NCBI GenBank assembly: GCA_951213105.1
Contig: OX578144.1
Span: forward strand, 84,953,015-85,017,014
Length of the DNA stretch: 64,000 bases
Direction: 5' to 3'
Source: Amaurobius ferox
Taxonomy: Eukaryota > Arthropoda > Arachnida > Araneae > Amaurobiidae
Shown here: positions 13,814 through 25,900 of the stretch, one piece after another
How the letters are laid out: each line of letters starts with the position of its first letter
How positions within the stretch are numbered: the stretch's first letter is position 1
Position numbers and translations under genes: made by a program
Notes under the pieces: generated by a model
Database searches by the model: none
Told to the model about the DNA's origin: nothing
What the model saw: the letters and a program-made list of their open reading frames with translations, nothing else

Positions 13814-14390
13814 AGCGTTTTACAGACAACGTTGGCATATATGCTAAATTGGGTACAACAGATATAATCACTAAATATAAAAATTTCAGAACATAAAATA
13901 CCAGAATATTAAACTGTAAGCAGACATGCCAAGAACATTAGAATAAGTTTATCTAATATTGGTAGCTGACGCAGTGGTCGAGTGGTCAAGGCGAGCGTTT
14001 CCACAGAAATCGCTCGACCGCCGCGTTGTGGGTTCGAGTCCCACGTAAGGCATGGATGTTTGCGTTCTGGGCGCAGTGTGTTCCGCCCCTCTCTGGTGCG
14101 CCTGGGGCAACGTCCTAGGACGGCTAAATGGTTCACGTTCTGGCCGCTGACAAAGGCGAATGATGAAAGTCAAGTGCCTGGCCATTTGAAAAAAAAATCT
14201 AAAATTGGTATTTGTGTGTCTAAAATTGGTAAATTATAGTGTTTTACAGAAAACGTTGGCATATCTGCTAAAATGGGTACAACAGATGTAATCACAAAAT
14301 ATAAACATTTCAGAACATAAAATACCAGAATATTAAACTGTAAGCAGACATGCCAAGAACATTAAAATAAGTTTATCTAAAATTGGTATA
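13814..14390. repeat. Direct repeat of about 150 bp flanking a SINE
   Basis: The blocks 13814-13964 and 14239-14390 are near-identical direct copies, both running from GCGTTTTACAGA or GTGTTTTACAGA through ACGTTGGCATAT to AAGTTTATCTAA. The SINE at 13965-14197 sits exactly at the end of the first copy. Either a local tandem duplication preceded the SINE insertion, or the SINE landed in one of two existing copies. Confidence 0.75.
13965..14197 (+). mobile_element. tRNA-derived SINE, full length
   Basis: A tRNA-like head contains an A box (GTGGTCGAGTGG) and B box (GGGTTCGAGTCCCA), followed by a body of about 140 bp and a short A tail at 14189-14197. A 13-bp target duplication with one mismatch flanks it: TCTAATATTGGTA at 13952-13964 and TCTAAAATTGGTA at 14198-14210. 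The head resembles a serine- or leucine-type tRNA. Overlapping open frames on both strands are incidental. Confidence 0.85.
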
Positions 14391-14639
14391 CCAAGTTGTT
14401 CCAAGTCGACTAACTAACATTGTTGTTTAACCTTTTTTGACGTAGACGTGGCGTTTTTTCCATAAGTCAATCGCAGAGAAGTTGAAAATTGGCATGATTA
14501 ACGGAATCATTGCTAATTCTGGGAATGTAAAATTTACTTAAATAATATGTAATTAGCCTTTATCAAACTAAGTCCGTCTTGCATATCTACGGACTAATAT
14601 TTAAAATTTCAGAACTGCACGTTTTACCGTTCGTTCATA

Positions 14640-15060
14640 ATGCAGTGCAAAGATTGTTGTTACGTTTTTAACACTTTACAACAAAGTTGAAAAGTGTTTA
14701 TGACTTTGTTTATTCTGTCTGTGTGTTTGTCTGCCCGTTAGCACGATAACTGCCGTAAAACTGACTTTATCAAAATGAAATTTTAGTATGTTTTTCAGAC
14801 GGTCTGTGGGAGCTGTGGGAATATAAATAAATAATATCACCCAATTAGTTTTTTATTGAGCCCGGGTTGAAAAAATGAAATACATTGAATCCTATGGGAC
14901 CTAATTTTTCAAACATTTTTTAAGTAAACTTACAATTCACTAATTGCTTCGAAATTTTTAGGAAATATTCACATTATCCCATAGAATATATAAAAAAAAA
15001 TTCAGTAAAATATGTTAAGTAGTTTTTTAATTAAAAATTATTTAATATAGGGAAAAAACA
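14640..15060 (+). repeat. Dispersed repeat, inverted relative to 24510-24900
   Basis: The sequence from CTTTACAACAAAGTTGAAAA through GACGGTCTGT, CCGGGTTGAAAAAATGAAA and ATAGAATATATAAAAAAAAA matches the reverse complement of 24900-24510. It includes a CTGTCTGTGTG-rich patch whose partner is (CAGA)n. It is probably the end of an old transposon family. No coding capacity. Confidence 0.7.
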
Positions 15061-15437
15061 AATTCAATTAAATTCTGACTTTGGGATACCTCCAGAAGGA
15101 AAATAGAGATATATTGTATAATAAATATCTTTCACAGTATTTAATCATTTTACATATAAGAGAGGCTTCACATTTTAAATTTGGTAGATAACATTTTTTC
15201 ATTTTTTTAAAATTTTATTTAACTCTTCATGATATACTTATTTGATGGCATTTTTAATGCACTTTCCTACGTCCTAGAGAGTTAAAATTTGGTACACAGC
15301 TTAAATTTGTTGAACATTTTATTCGACAAAAATGTGATGGATCTTTAAATATAGATCATACATTTTTTTCGAAATGGCCTGAAAATAATCCCCGTTCACT
15401 TCTATAAATCATTGTTGTAATATTGTTAAAAATTCTG

Positions 15438-16265
15438 ATGTGGACAGCAGGACAGCACATGTCTTTGCCTGCAGACTCATATTCGGTCTATTTATTTATT
15501 CAACAATAATTTGAGTTTATCTGCACAAAATAACAACCATGAGTATTTTAAGTGACATTGAATTTACACGTTAAACTTAAATTTGGTTCTCATTTGATAG
15601 CTGGACTTATTGTCAAAGGTGGCGTAGCGAAAACGCGAAAAAACTAGAATATCTCAACGGCTAGTCCTAGAGTAATGGAGTTAGTCTTATTCTTTTTGTT
15701 GTCAAAAATCACGTATAAAATAGGAATTTAATTGATATAATTGAGCACACGTAGTCTTTTATTTTTATATATAACGATTTTTGCTGGCCATTTCGAAAAA
15801 ATAGCCCGTTCCTTTTCCCGAATCGTACTAGAATAACCTACAAATGATTTATATACAAAATTTTGTTAAATTTGGTATATAAATCAATTGCAGGTTATTG
15901 AAATATTATACACCAAATTTTGTTAAATTTGTTCCATTAGTTTTTAGCTAGAGTGGATAAAGGCAATTTCTGCGGCCATTTCGCAAAGAAGGCAGATTCT
16001 TTTATTACGAATCGTACTATAATCTAATGAACATCAGGATTTCCCACAAAAAACATACCTACCAAATTGTATGAAATTCGGTCCATTAGTTTTTCAATTA
16101 GAGTGGATGTAATATCCACACAGACACACAGAAACATACACAGATACACCCTTACACACACAGACGTCTTCTTAAAAATAGTTTTTTCGTGTTCTAGAAG
16201 TCCCAAAACGTGTAGATCTTTTGAAAATTCGAGTTCCGATCTTCGGCACGATTCCAATACTTTGA
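15438..16265 (-). repeat. Degenerate copy of the 'ACTTTCC..CCACATCAGA' family
   Basis: Read on the minus strand this begins with CAATACTTT-like sequence and passes through a GT/CA-rich patch (16115-16160). It continues through 'actctaattgaaaaactaatggaccgaatttc'-type motifs and ends with a version of CATGTGCTGCCCACATC at 15438-15465. It matches the copy at 51934-52700 in order. The open frames here on both strands are translations of the CA-repeat and are not genes. Confidence 0.6.
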
Positions 16266-16887
16266 GTACATACACATACACACATATATTATCTGTGCAT
16301 ATGTGTATTATCTTTGTATCTAAATTCTGTGCCTATGCAATTACAATAGTTGTGATTTTAAATTATCCCTAAACTTGTATTATTTCTTCAACGAAGCCTA
16401 ATTTTAACATATGCAGAATGCAAATATCTCAAGCGATTGTAAGATAAATTACATAAGAATTGCTGAATTTTTTTCACACAAAATTATTTAGCTCTGGAGT
16501 CTGGAATGCAAGTTATATGAATGAAATATTTATTGATTTTGCATAAAGAATCAGATGATTTGTATTTCGATACAATTTTAAATATTTAAGTATAATAAAT
16601 TACTGTAGTACTGTGATAATGTAAAAGATATCCCCACTGAATGTATCACATTTTAGAAATTTTTAAATGAAATTACATTTCAGTTGGAAAGTGTTTCATA
16701 ATCAATGCTTATGCATGATTGATCTTTCTTGTTTAATATAGAGGGATTTGCAAACATAAGACATTGTTGCACAATAATATTTGTATTTCAATCGTAATAG
16801 TTTCTGACATCAATAGTTGCGAAACGCTCTGTTCGCTTGTAAGAATTAACAATAAAGTACATGCCATTGTCAACATTCCACACTGTC
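16266..16887. other. Non-coding stretch with an inverted dispersed repeat
   Basis: The part 16560-16760 matches the reverse complement of 23690-23890 (shared GGAAAGTGTTTCATAATCAA and GATTGATCTTTCTTGTTTAA). Nothing else recognised. Confidence 0.55.
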
Positions 16888-17489
16888 TTAAGGGGGCATA
16901 GGACCTTTAAACCTTCAAAAAATCGATTTTTCAATTTTATTTTATTCTGAATGTTTGAATATTTCTGAACACTGTGCAAAAACCGCATTCTAAAATTCGC
17001 ATTATTTCTAAAGATATGAGCTTTTATGCAACATACACTTTTGAAAATTTTCTCATGTCAGCCATCGCCGCCATTTTTAGAGGGACGTCACTATTTGTTT
17101 ACGTTTGCAGTTTGCTGTTTTGTCATGTAAATCTAATACTTTTTCCACCACCATGTCTTAATTATTTATTTAATTATTTCTGCAGCAGTAGGAAGGCAAC
17201 TACTGAACTGCTCAGCCAAGTTTGTTTATATTCTAGAGCCGTTAACGTGTTTATAACATGGAGTATTTCTTCTGAGTTTCTCAATTTCTTTTCATTATAT
17301 TTTCTTACTTTTTACGATTGATTTGCTGCATTTATGTTGTTTAAGCGTAACTTTGAACTAAAATACAGTTAATCTATTTTATAATTACACATTACAAACT
17401 TCTTCACGTTTGCATATTTATTTGTGTAAACTTCAACGTACAAGACTGTTTGGTGCAATTTTTTAATATAAACTTTTTGCTTTCTAATA

Positions 17490-18488
17490 ATGGATACACC
17501 GGCAACTAAATCTCGTTCTGGTAAAAGAACGAAAAGAAGACGTTTTCAATGAAATATGTATGTAATTAAAAACAAAAACAATCCGAAAGTGTTCGAATGA
17601 CAAAAGGTTGATTCTACGCCTAAGCTAAGTGCTTCAAGTAAAAAAACTGTTCAGCTCAAAAGATGAACTTTCACTTGATAAGTCACATATTTCATCTGAA
17701 GAACATTAATATAGAATGGTTGATATATCAGTACTTTTCAAGAAGCTTGCAAATGTTTTGTGCTGCAAAATATGTCATGGAACAATAGATATACGTGAAA
17801 AATCTTCAATGGGTTTAGCATCAACATTTCTTGTATATTGTGATAGCTGTGATGAACTAAAGTCTGTGAAAAATGCAAAAATGCTTGGTGTTAAGAAAAA
17901 TATTTCAGAAATAAACAGAAGAGCTGTATTTTCTATGCGATGTATAGGGCAGGGTTTATCGGCTTTATCTACTTTTTGTTCTACGATGGGTCTTCCAGCG
18001 CCTGTTTCTCAGAAATCATGTAATACAATTAATCGCAGGATTTTAAATGCCATCTGTTGCAGCTAAATCTTCAATGAAAACTGCTGTCCAGGACGAAAGA
18101 GAATTATCAAATGGATCGAAAGATATTACTGTAAGTGGAGATGGTAGTTGGAAAACCAGGGGGCATTCGCCACTTGAAGGTGTGTGTATACTAATCGGAG
18201 CAGAAAGCGGGAAGGTTATTGAAACCGAAGTAATGTCTTCTTTTTGTAAAGGCTGCAACAGCTACAGAAGTAAGAAAAGTGGCCCTCGGTATGAAAAGTG
18301 GAAAAATAATCATAAAATGGTGTGTTCAAAAAACCATTCGGGTAGTGCCGGAAAAATGGAATGTGATGGAATTTCGAGCCTCTAGCACTACATATGAAGA
18401 TCGAAAAGCTCGTAAAAGGCAGAAAACATATGATTTTCAAAGACAAGAGGAAGAGGAAGGAATTACTTATGCATCAGGTGCATTTTGA
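17490..18488 (+). pseudogene. Decayed 'Mutator-like transposase domain' protein
   Basis: Remains of the transposase-like gene of the surrounding element. From 17490 an ATG frame gives a basic N-terminus that stops after about 20 codons. From 17716 a Cys-rich stretch (LCCKICHG, YCDSCDE) leads to NRRAVFSMRCIGQGLS and is interrupted by a frameshift at about 18050. The next frame carries the most diagnostic part, SGDGSWKTRGH, ILIGAESGKV, FCKGCN and KNHSGSAGKMECDG. It then jumps to a C-terminal tail (ARKRQKTYDF to YASGAF) in another frame, so the middle of the family's usual length is deleted. It cannot be functional. The family assignment rests on recognised phrases. Confidence 0.75.
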
Positions 18489-18639
18489 TGCTAAATTAGA
18501 TATAAAATAACACAGGATGTATAATAAACTACAGCCAAACATTAATTAGCAGAACTGCGATAACTCAAAATTTTCCATGTGCGAAAGTCATATTTGTTAT
18601 GTATTTTTTTAATTTTAAGCATTTTCAATACGTCAAACT

Positions 18640-20300
18640 TTCTGTAACTCATTCTTTTCTTGTCACTAGAGTTTCAGTTTATCAAAGTACCACTGCAGCT
18701 GTTTTTCTCAGGTATGTGATTTTACAACTTGCGCACAGCATATTTTAAAATATATTGTACCAATCACTTTCAAGTTTTTGCTCTTACTTGTTTCATCCAT
18801 ATATACAATTTATACAAAAGAAATTCCTCCTAAATAAGTAAAAATTTAGTAAATGTTCTTCATCTGACTGACAAGAAACTTCTACACGAAGCTGATGTTC
18901 GAGCTTCCGAAGCAACAAATAGAGCTCAAATACCCCTTAAAAGGCAGAAAAATTTTGATTTTTCAAACATAACAGAAATAGGAAGGTGCTATTTATGCAC
19001 TGGAGGCATTCTAAGGTCAAAATACTATAATAAGTAACACTGAATATATTTTTAAACTTAAAAGCGGGTTTCTCAGATATGTGATTTTAGCCCTTGTGCG
19101 CAATATATTTTAAAATATATGTAGCCAATCACTTTCAAATTTTTTGCTCGTACTTGTTTCATCTGTATACATAATTTATAGATAAAAATTCCTCATAAAT
19201 AAGTAAAAATTTAGTAAATGTTCTTCATCTGACTAACAAGAAACGACTGCACAAAACATCTGTTCGAGTTTACGAAGCAACATATTGAGCTCAAGTAGCC
19301 CCTAAAAGGCAGAAAATTTTTTATTTTTCTTACAGAACAGACATAGGAAGGTGTTAATTATGAACCAAAGGCATTTTAAAGTACAAAATAAGATAATAAG
19401 TAACATTGAAGCATTTTTAAATTTTAAAGCTGTTTTTCTCAGAATGTGATTTTAACACTTTCGCGCAATATATTTTAAAATATATGTATCCAATCACTTT
19501 CAAATCTTTTGCTCTTACTTATTTCATCTATATACATAATTTATAGATAAAAATTCCTCATAAATAGGTAAAAATTTAGTAAACGTTCTTCATCTGACTA
19601 ACAACAAATGACTGCGCGAAACGTCTGTTCGAGTTTCCGAAACAACATATAGAGCTCAAGTAGCCCCTAAAAGGCAGAAAATTTTTGATTTTTCTTACAT
19701 AACAGACATAGGAAGGAGCTAATTATGAACTAAAGGTATTTTAAGGTACAAAATAAGATAATAAGTAACATTGAAACATTTTTAAACTTTAAAGCTGTTT
19801 TTCTGAGATATGTGATTTTAACACTTGCGCGCAATATATTTTAAAATATATGCAACCAATCACTTTCAAATTTTTTGCTCTTACTTGTTTCATCTATATA
19901 CATAATTTATAGATAAAAATTCCTCATAAATAAGTAAAAATTTAGTAAACGTTCTTCATCTGACTAACAAGAATCTACTGAGCGAAACATCTGTTCGAGT
20001 TTCCGAAGTAACATATAGAGCTCAAGTAGCCCCTAAAAGGCAGAAGATTTTTGATTTTTCTTGCATAACAGAAATAAGAAGGTGCTATTTATGAACCAAA
20101 GGCATTTTAAGGTGTAAAATAAGATAATAAGTTACACTGAATGTATTTTTAAACTTTAAAGCTGTTTTTCTCAGATATGTGATTTTAGCCCTTGCGCGCA
20201 ACATAGCTTAAAATATATTTAACCAATCACTTTCAAATTTTTTGGATTTACTTGTTTCATCCATATATATAATTTGTACTTCAAAAACTCACCATAAATA
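18640..20300. repeat. Tandem array, about 363-bp unit, five copies
   Basis: The phrase TCAGATATGTGATTTTA recurs near 18707, 19072, 19437, 19801 and 20167. Each unit has CCAATCACTTTCAAATTTTT, GTTCTTCATCTGACTAACAA and CCCTAAAAGGCAGAAAATTTT. The last phrase is homologous to the final coding exon of the upstream transposase relic (CGTAAAAGGCAGAAAACATA at 18411). The array therefore arose by repeated duplication of the gene's 3' end and downstream DNA. Confidence 0.85.
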
Positions 20301-20734
20301 ATAAAAAAAGAATTGTGAAGAGGTTTATTTCATGTTTTTTAACACGGAAAATGAAAATTTCATTTTGTTTAAATTTTAAAAATATTAAATTTATTTCAAA
20401 ATTTTAAAAAGTGTGTAAAAATTAAAGATGTAATAGTTATAAATATATTATTATCAAATTGAAGTCCATAAGTATAATATTATTTGAAATATCTTGCGCG
20501 CGGCTGCTACATACACCGTTATGTCTGTCAAAATTGTATAAATTTTAAAAAACAATATAAAATGTACATATAATTATATGACTTCAGTAAAATTTGTGTA
20601 GTAAGAAATGTTTCCTATATGTTTAGAGAAAAAAATTTGAACATCTGGGATACACCTGGTTAAAATTAAAAAATTGTAAAAGTAACATTATTTTCTATGA
20701 ATTTCGACTGTTTAAAAGTCCTATGCCCCCTTAA

Positions 20735-21755
20735 GTATACTAACTTAAGTTTAGAATAAAATTTTACACTATTTTAGTTCTCTTCCCGGTCGTCCATTTT
20801 GTTGCTCCAAGTCCTCTGGACGAGCCGGACGGCCTGGGGCTTTCACTATTTTAGTTCTTCAGAAACCCAGTCCTCGACCGTGCTTGTGACGTTCCTGCCA
20901 AAAATCCATACCAGAGTTAGAAATCGGCTCGACCACTGAAATCTTTGCTAATACTGAAGAATTTTTTTTTACTTCAGAAGTGTATTAAATAGTGGGGTAA
21001 CTTATAACTTAAATCAAAATTTTAAGAAAGGGCTCCGTCTTACAAAATTTCAATTATACAGATACATGTCTGCAGGAATTCGTGGTCTTGTTAGTCTGGT
21101 CAGGATTCAAAAGCGCAGTTCATATATTCTTTATTTAAATTTGATTAAACATATCCTAAACTGAAGGTGAAACCACAAGTTGGTTTATTTCAGCATGTTA
21201 CGCTAATATTTCCCTACAAATGTACGATATTTCATACTTTTATATGCTATAGATTTTATAGTACGGGAAAAACTCGAGGAAGGAGAAATTTGTCAAAAAT
21301 CGGCAACGGCTACATTTTTTTATAGAGAAATAATATGCCAATAAAATTCTCCGTTTGAGGTACTGAAGAACCCTTTGTTTATATTTCATTTCTTGTATCT
21401 TTAACCATTCCCTTTATCTAAGCGTTCCCCTTTTAATGATGATGATGATCATGAACAAACTTTTATGAGGACATTACTGGAGATTACCACATTAAGATCT
21501 GAGCAATTAAGTTCGATGCTCTTAGCACTGATATATTTGATACTATTCAAACGATTTTTACTGTCATCAAATGTATTTCATTAGCTTAGTTTATTGTTTT
21601 GTATTACATTCCTTATTTTAAATTCTAAAATCAAACTTGTTTTCTTAATTTTCGTGCATTTTAGCTCATCACTGCACAATTTTTACTTTCATTACATATA
21701 GCATAATGTATACGGAGACTACTGTTGAAGTGTTCGAAAATTCGAATGTGAGTTT
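20735..21755. other. Non-coding stretch
   Basis: No gene recognised. A GC-richer patch at 20780-20940 (with GAGCCGGACGGCCTGGGGC) has no open frame or tRNA-like boxes that I can support. Confidence 0.45.
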
Positions 21756-21865
21756 TTGAGGAAAGAGACTGAATTTTGTTGGGTGTCAGGACATGATGGT
21801 ATCAGAGGAAATCTGTTGGCAGATATTGCTGCTAAATCAGCTACTCAAATTTTAAACCTGACTGT
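21756..21865 (+). pseudogene. LINE RNase H fragment
   Basis: One frame reads LRKETEFCWVSGHDGIRG then LADIAAKSAT, the C-terminal part of a non-LTR retrotransposon RNase H domain. The family pattern is W-(V/I)-P-G-H-x-G-I-x-G-N-x-x-A-D-x-A-A. The frame is lost after about 36 codons. The matching downstream portion resumes at about 22800, so about 0.9 kb of foreign or decayed sequence separates them. Confidence 0.7.
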
Positions 21866-22299
21866 GGCGCTAAGAAATTTAAGAAGAAGTCAAGTTTAAG
21901 TTAAACTTTATAATTAACATTAATTATTATTAAGAATTAAAGACATGGCCGTTGATCTCATAAAGTGGAATTATAATTAAACGTACATTGCTTTTGTTAT
22001 GCCGCAATAAACCCTCCAATTATTTTTACCTTTTGTGTAATTCCTGAAAAGAATTATTAATTAATATAAAAAGATTAGACTATTTAAACTTAAACAATAT
22101 CATTTATTAACAACATCAATTTATCAATAACATCAATTTTCATTAATTATTTTAGCGAGGGAACATATGCGACCAGAATTATTAGATTTACGATAGTGTC
22201 TAGGACCTGTGATAATCTGAGCACATACCTTCCAGTTTAGTCTTGGGCTTATCATCTCTCAAAGACTTGCATCAGTCTTAGTGCTGAAGTACGGCCATA

Positions 22300-22700
22300 A
22301 CTCTGTGGTGTGTGGCTCCTACTCGTACTTTTAATGCACTCGCACATAGATCCATTACTTTGGAACCTCTACGGGACACTCTACAAATCTGTTAGGTTTT
22401 CATTTTTTCTCTACTTGTGCTCTAGTCAAAATTGGATCATCTTCTCGTCATGTCTGATCTCCATCCCTGCTTCTCGTTGTCTTCAACTGATTTCGTCTAC
22501 CACTGAACTCTTTTTCTTTCGTCTGCTGTGGTTTCCTCGGCGGGGGGGGGGGGGTAGCTCCGCCCTTCTTCCCCTTGGTGCGCATTGGTTCTTCTCAACC
22601 CAATGGTATCATTTCACATTAAGCAAGGCCCCTATCAGCCCCTCTGGTCTGGCACCCCTAAATTTATAGTATTATGACCTTAAAGTTCAAGTTGTCATAA
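22300..22700. other. GC-richer unassigned segment
   Basis: It contains an 11-G run at about 22541-22552 and pyrimidine-rich sequence. An open frame exists on the plus strand (22310-22669) but shows only low-complexity hydrophobic residues. It probably belongs to an unrelated retroelement 5' region inserted in the LINE relic. Confidence 0.3.
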
Positions 22701-22799
22701 ACCCCGGTGCCAGCCAGACTACCGCTTTCTTTGCCGTTCTGGCCACCATAAATACTCAAATAAAAGTGTCTCATGTGAGAACAATTTCTGGTCTTATAC

Positions 22800-23060
22800 T
22801 GACCATCCCTTTAACTGACATCAAACAATTCATTTTGAAAAATATTTATGACAAATGACAGTATTCCTGGAACCAGCAGTCTCATAATAAGTTGTATGAG
22901 ATAAAGCCCTTAACACAAAAGTGGACTAGTTTCCAATGTAGGAAACTTGAAGTACTTTTAACTCGTTTGCGCATTGGTCATACTCTTTTACCCATAGACA
23001 TTTACTTTTAGGGGAAATTGAACCCTTTTGTAATATAGTTGTCAGGCCTCAGCAAGTATC
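22800..23060 (+). pseudogene. LINE ORF2 C-terminal fragment
   Basis: Broken frames read IPLTDIKQFILKNIYDK, KLYEIKPLTQKWTSF and LTRLRIGHTLLPIDIYF. This is the region after RNase H in arthropod non-LTR elements, where a K(L/I)xxIKP..W and RLRIGHT..L pattern is usual. Stops interrupt it (for example TGA at about 22857 and TAG at about 23011). It is most likely the same copy as 21756-21865. Confidence 0.65.
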
Positions 23061-24509
23061 AAATATATTTTAATTGCGTGTACTGAATATAGACAGTTTC
23101 ATTTCAAGCATTTCAAGACTTATACTATACATTTGGCAAAATTGATTGGAGAAAATCCTCTTTTGGAGTTTTTCCCATTCCTATTGGACATTGGATTTTT
23201 CTATCATTTTTACCGTTCCCTTTTATAACCCTTTAGCAATTTTTCATCTCGTTTGCATTGTTGTACCGGTTCCATAGTCATGTTTTTTCACACATTATCA
23301 CACTTTTAAATTCTGCACGTGCTTTAATCCGCGCTAATTTATTTATCTCGGTACCATATGTCTGGCGCAGCATATCCTCTTTGGATCGTGTGCCATAAAA
23401 CCATAATCAACCAACAAATCAACTTGAGGAAAGAGAACGTGCATAAGCATCCCTGAACTCTAATCGAAGTTTTTTGAAGTGATATCAGTGCGTATATGTA
23501 CGCATTTATGTGTGCGTGTTTAAGACACTGCATGTGATATCCCATGAACGATTGGAGTTTTTCCCGCGTAATTTGGTACGATTATTACAATCGATGAATA
23601 TTAAGTCCTAATTGATTTTAAACGCGAACGAGTCTTAGAAATATATTCAAATTTTCGAATGGATGGGAGAATATTATAAGACAAAAATATACCTTTACTA
23701 ATGTTAAACAAGAAAGATCAATCATGCTTAAAGCATTGATTATGAAACACTTTCCAACTTCAATGCAATTTTATTTAAAAAAGTCTAAAATGCAATGCAT
23801 TCCTCGGTAATATTTTAAAACTTATCACAATACTACATTAATTTATTATATTTGAAAACTTAAACCTTCATTGAAAAAAATGAACTTCATTCAAATGACG
23901 GCATTGAAATATAACTTGCCTGGTTTAAATATCTCTAAAATGCGATACATTCCACGGTAATATTTTTAAAGCTATCACAATACTACGATAATTTATTATA
24001 TTTGAAAACTTCATCGAAAACAACTGAAATTCATTCAAATGACGTTATAGAAAAAATAACACGCCTGGATCTCTCTATAAAAACAGCATTTCATTCATAA
24101 CTTTCTCCCATTCATTTCCTTCATCCCAATACTATAATAATTTATTTTATTAAAAAATTAAGACCATGGAGCTACAAGTAATTAAACTCTATGCTTAAAA
24201 CTTCATCGATAAAAATCATCCTTCTCTTTATAAAATCAATTAATATTTCATTCATATCAGCCATGCAGACACCATGGGTTAAATTATTTTGTGTTGAAGA
24301 AATACAGCAATTCTAATACAACTCATTCTACATATTTTTTTTAAGCAAAAATAAAGTAGTTTTAAGACGGATACAACACTCAATATGAATTAAAAAGAAC
24401 TTAAAAAATCACGATTTTGAAACAAGATGGATGCCATATATCATTTTGAAGTGGGTCATGTGATCGTTTCATATCATGGTCACGTGATCGTTTGATATAA
24501 GAGATGTAA
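23061..24509. repeat. Non-coding; inverted dispersed and short tandem repeats
   Basis: 23690-23890 is the reverse complement of 16560-16760. Part of it (23790-23880) is repeated in tandem at 23930-24015, sharing ATGCGATACATTCC(A/T)CGGTAAT-type sequence and ACAATACTAC..TAATTTATTATAT. No genes. Confidence 0.6.
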
Positions 24510-24900
24510 TTATTATTTTAATTTTTATTTGAAAAACTACTGAATATATTTCGCTGATTTTTTTTTATATATTTTATGGAACAATTTGAATATTACCTAA
24601 AATTTTCGAAGCAATTTGTGAATTTTAAATCCGCTTAAAAAATGTTTGAAAAATTAGGTCCCATAGGGCTCAATGTATTTCATTTTTTCAACCCGGGTTC
24701 AATCCAAAACTAATTGGGTGATATTATTCATTTATATTCCCATAGGTCCTACAGACCGTCTGAACAACATACTAAAATTTCATTTTAAGTCTTTTTACGG
24801 CAGTTATCGTGCTAACGGACAGAGAGACAGACAGACAGACAGAATGAACAAAGTCATAAACACTTTTCAACTTTGTTGTAAAGTGTTAAAAAGCAGTTAC
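24510..24900 (-). repeat. Dispersed repeat, partner of 14640-15060
   Basis: Reverse-complement copy of 14640-15060, with a (CAGA)n patch at 24818-24840 and CCGGGTTCAATCCAAAACTA. No coding capacity. Confidence 0.7.
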
Positions 24901-25299
24901 GATTGTGAATTATGTTCACTCTCCATATGCGATATTACTAGACTAATCTATTAACATCATTCTTGTGCATATAGTTTATTCTATTTACGAGAGAAGGTAC
25001 TTTTGGCAATAGTTTTTTTATTTTGACGCATAGCAAGGTAATTTATTACAGTTAAATATAATGAATACTTCATATTGTTAAATGTCAATTGCATTTTGTT
25101 GTGGATTTTGTGCATGAGTATGAATAAGTGAAAACGCTCAATTTCAATCAACATCACGTTAATTCAGTGCTAATGGCGTTTTATCTATGATATTTAAAGG
25201 TGTATACAAAATTGAGATGTAGAGATTAGTTGCTTTAAATCAACACCCGGGGAAAGTTTAAGTAACACAGTCGCTTTTTATATCGGGCAAAACGTTTTT

Positions 25300-25900
25300 C
25301 ACTTAAGATCCATGTTTTGTTCCAGAATATATGATCAAATTATTTTGATTAGCTGCAGCCCCATGCGCCACAGCATTCTAGATTCCATCGTTATTCGAAA
25401 GAGACATCTTTTGGATAAGCGAAATAGTTTTTTATAAAAGATATATCTTTTAAATATTATCTGTTTATATGGACAATAAAGAAAATATTTCATTTTTAAT
25501 AAATTTTCAGGATCTGCGAGGTGATAAAATACAGTTATCCGCTTTTAGCTTAACTAAGGGATGACCAAATAGGTGTCTTAGAAAAAATTTGCCTATGCCC
25601 TTTCGGTTCATAAATAAAATAAAATAAAATTTAGACTTGAAATGACAAGGTAAGTTCCAATATGAGTTCCACACCAAAAAGTTATTTTAAGTTCTGAACT
25701 TTTCTATAGTTATTTTAGCATCTGCAGAAATAATGATTTGGAATAAAAACATTTGTATAAAAGTGTATCCCTTTCTTTTATATTTATTAATAAACACAAA
25801 TAAACATCATTTCAGTGCACCAAGAAAACTCCGAATGTGAAAAATAGGAGAGGGCGTACATGGGCGGATCTACATATATTGTGTATTCATATTCCGGCTA
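25300..25900 (+). repeat. Paralogue of the Polinton target locus (empty site)
   Basis: This stretch is a diverged copy of the DNA that flanks the Polinton: 33690-34010 joined to 49970-50075 and then to about 51130-51300. Matches run through GCTGCAGCCC, CCTATGCCCTTT.GG, TTTAGACTTGAAATG and GAGTTCCA, then TATTTTAAG, CTGCAGAAATA.TGATTT, GTATCCC and GAAAACTCC. At 25634-25639 it has a single GACTTG, where the Polinton has GACATG on both sides. Confidence 0.8.

Larger units (their letters stand above)
16892..20730. mobile_element. Defective TTAA-flanked DNA transposon (Kolobok-like)
   Basis: A 3,839-bp element flanked by TTAA on both sides (16888-16891 and 20731-20734). Its ends are inverted: GGGGGCATAGGACC on the left and the complement of GGGGGCATAGGACT on the right, with further similarity (TTTAAAC) just inside. 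It contains a broken transposase-like gene (17490-18488) and an array of about 363-bp units (18640-20300). TTAA duplication is typical of Kolobok and piggyBac superfamilies. The encoded protein resembles arthropod proteins labelled 'Mutator-like transposase domain', which fits Kolobok better, but the superfamily call is an inference. Confidence 0.75.

Noticed and set aside
13967..14052. Functional tRNA gene
   Set aside because: A and B boxes are good, but the sequence continues into a SINE body with an A tail and target duplication, and an identical arrangement exists at 27.4 kb.
13909..14239. Three overlapping frames with Arg/Pro-rich products
   Set aside because: All lie within or across a tRNA-derived SINE; the same products appear at the other SINE copy.
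16024..16372. Overlapping open frames on both strands
   Set aside because: They lie in a degenerate copy of the dispersed repeat with a CA-rich tract. Neither has a recognisable product.
18640..20300. CRISPR-like regular repeats
   Set aside because: Units of about 363 bp are contiguous, with no short repeat/spacer alternation, in an animal transposon. It is an ordinary tandem array.
22310..22669. 119-codon hydrophobic frame
   Set aside because: It contains a G11 run and pyrimidine-rich DNA, with no domain and no conserved start context.
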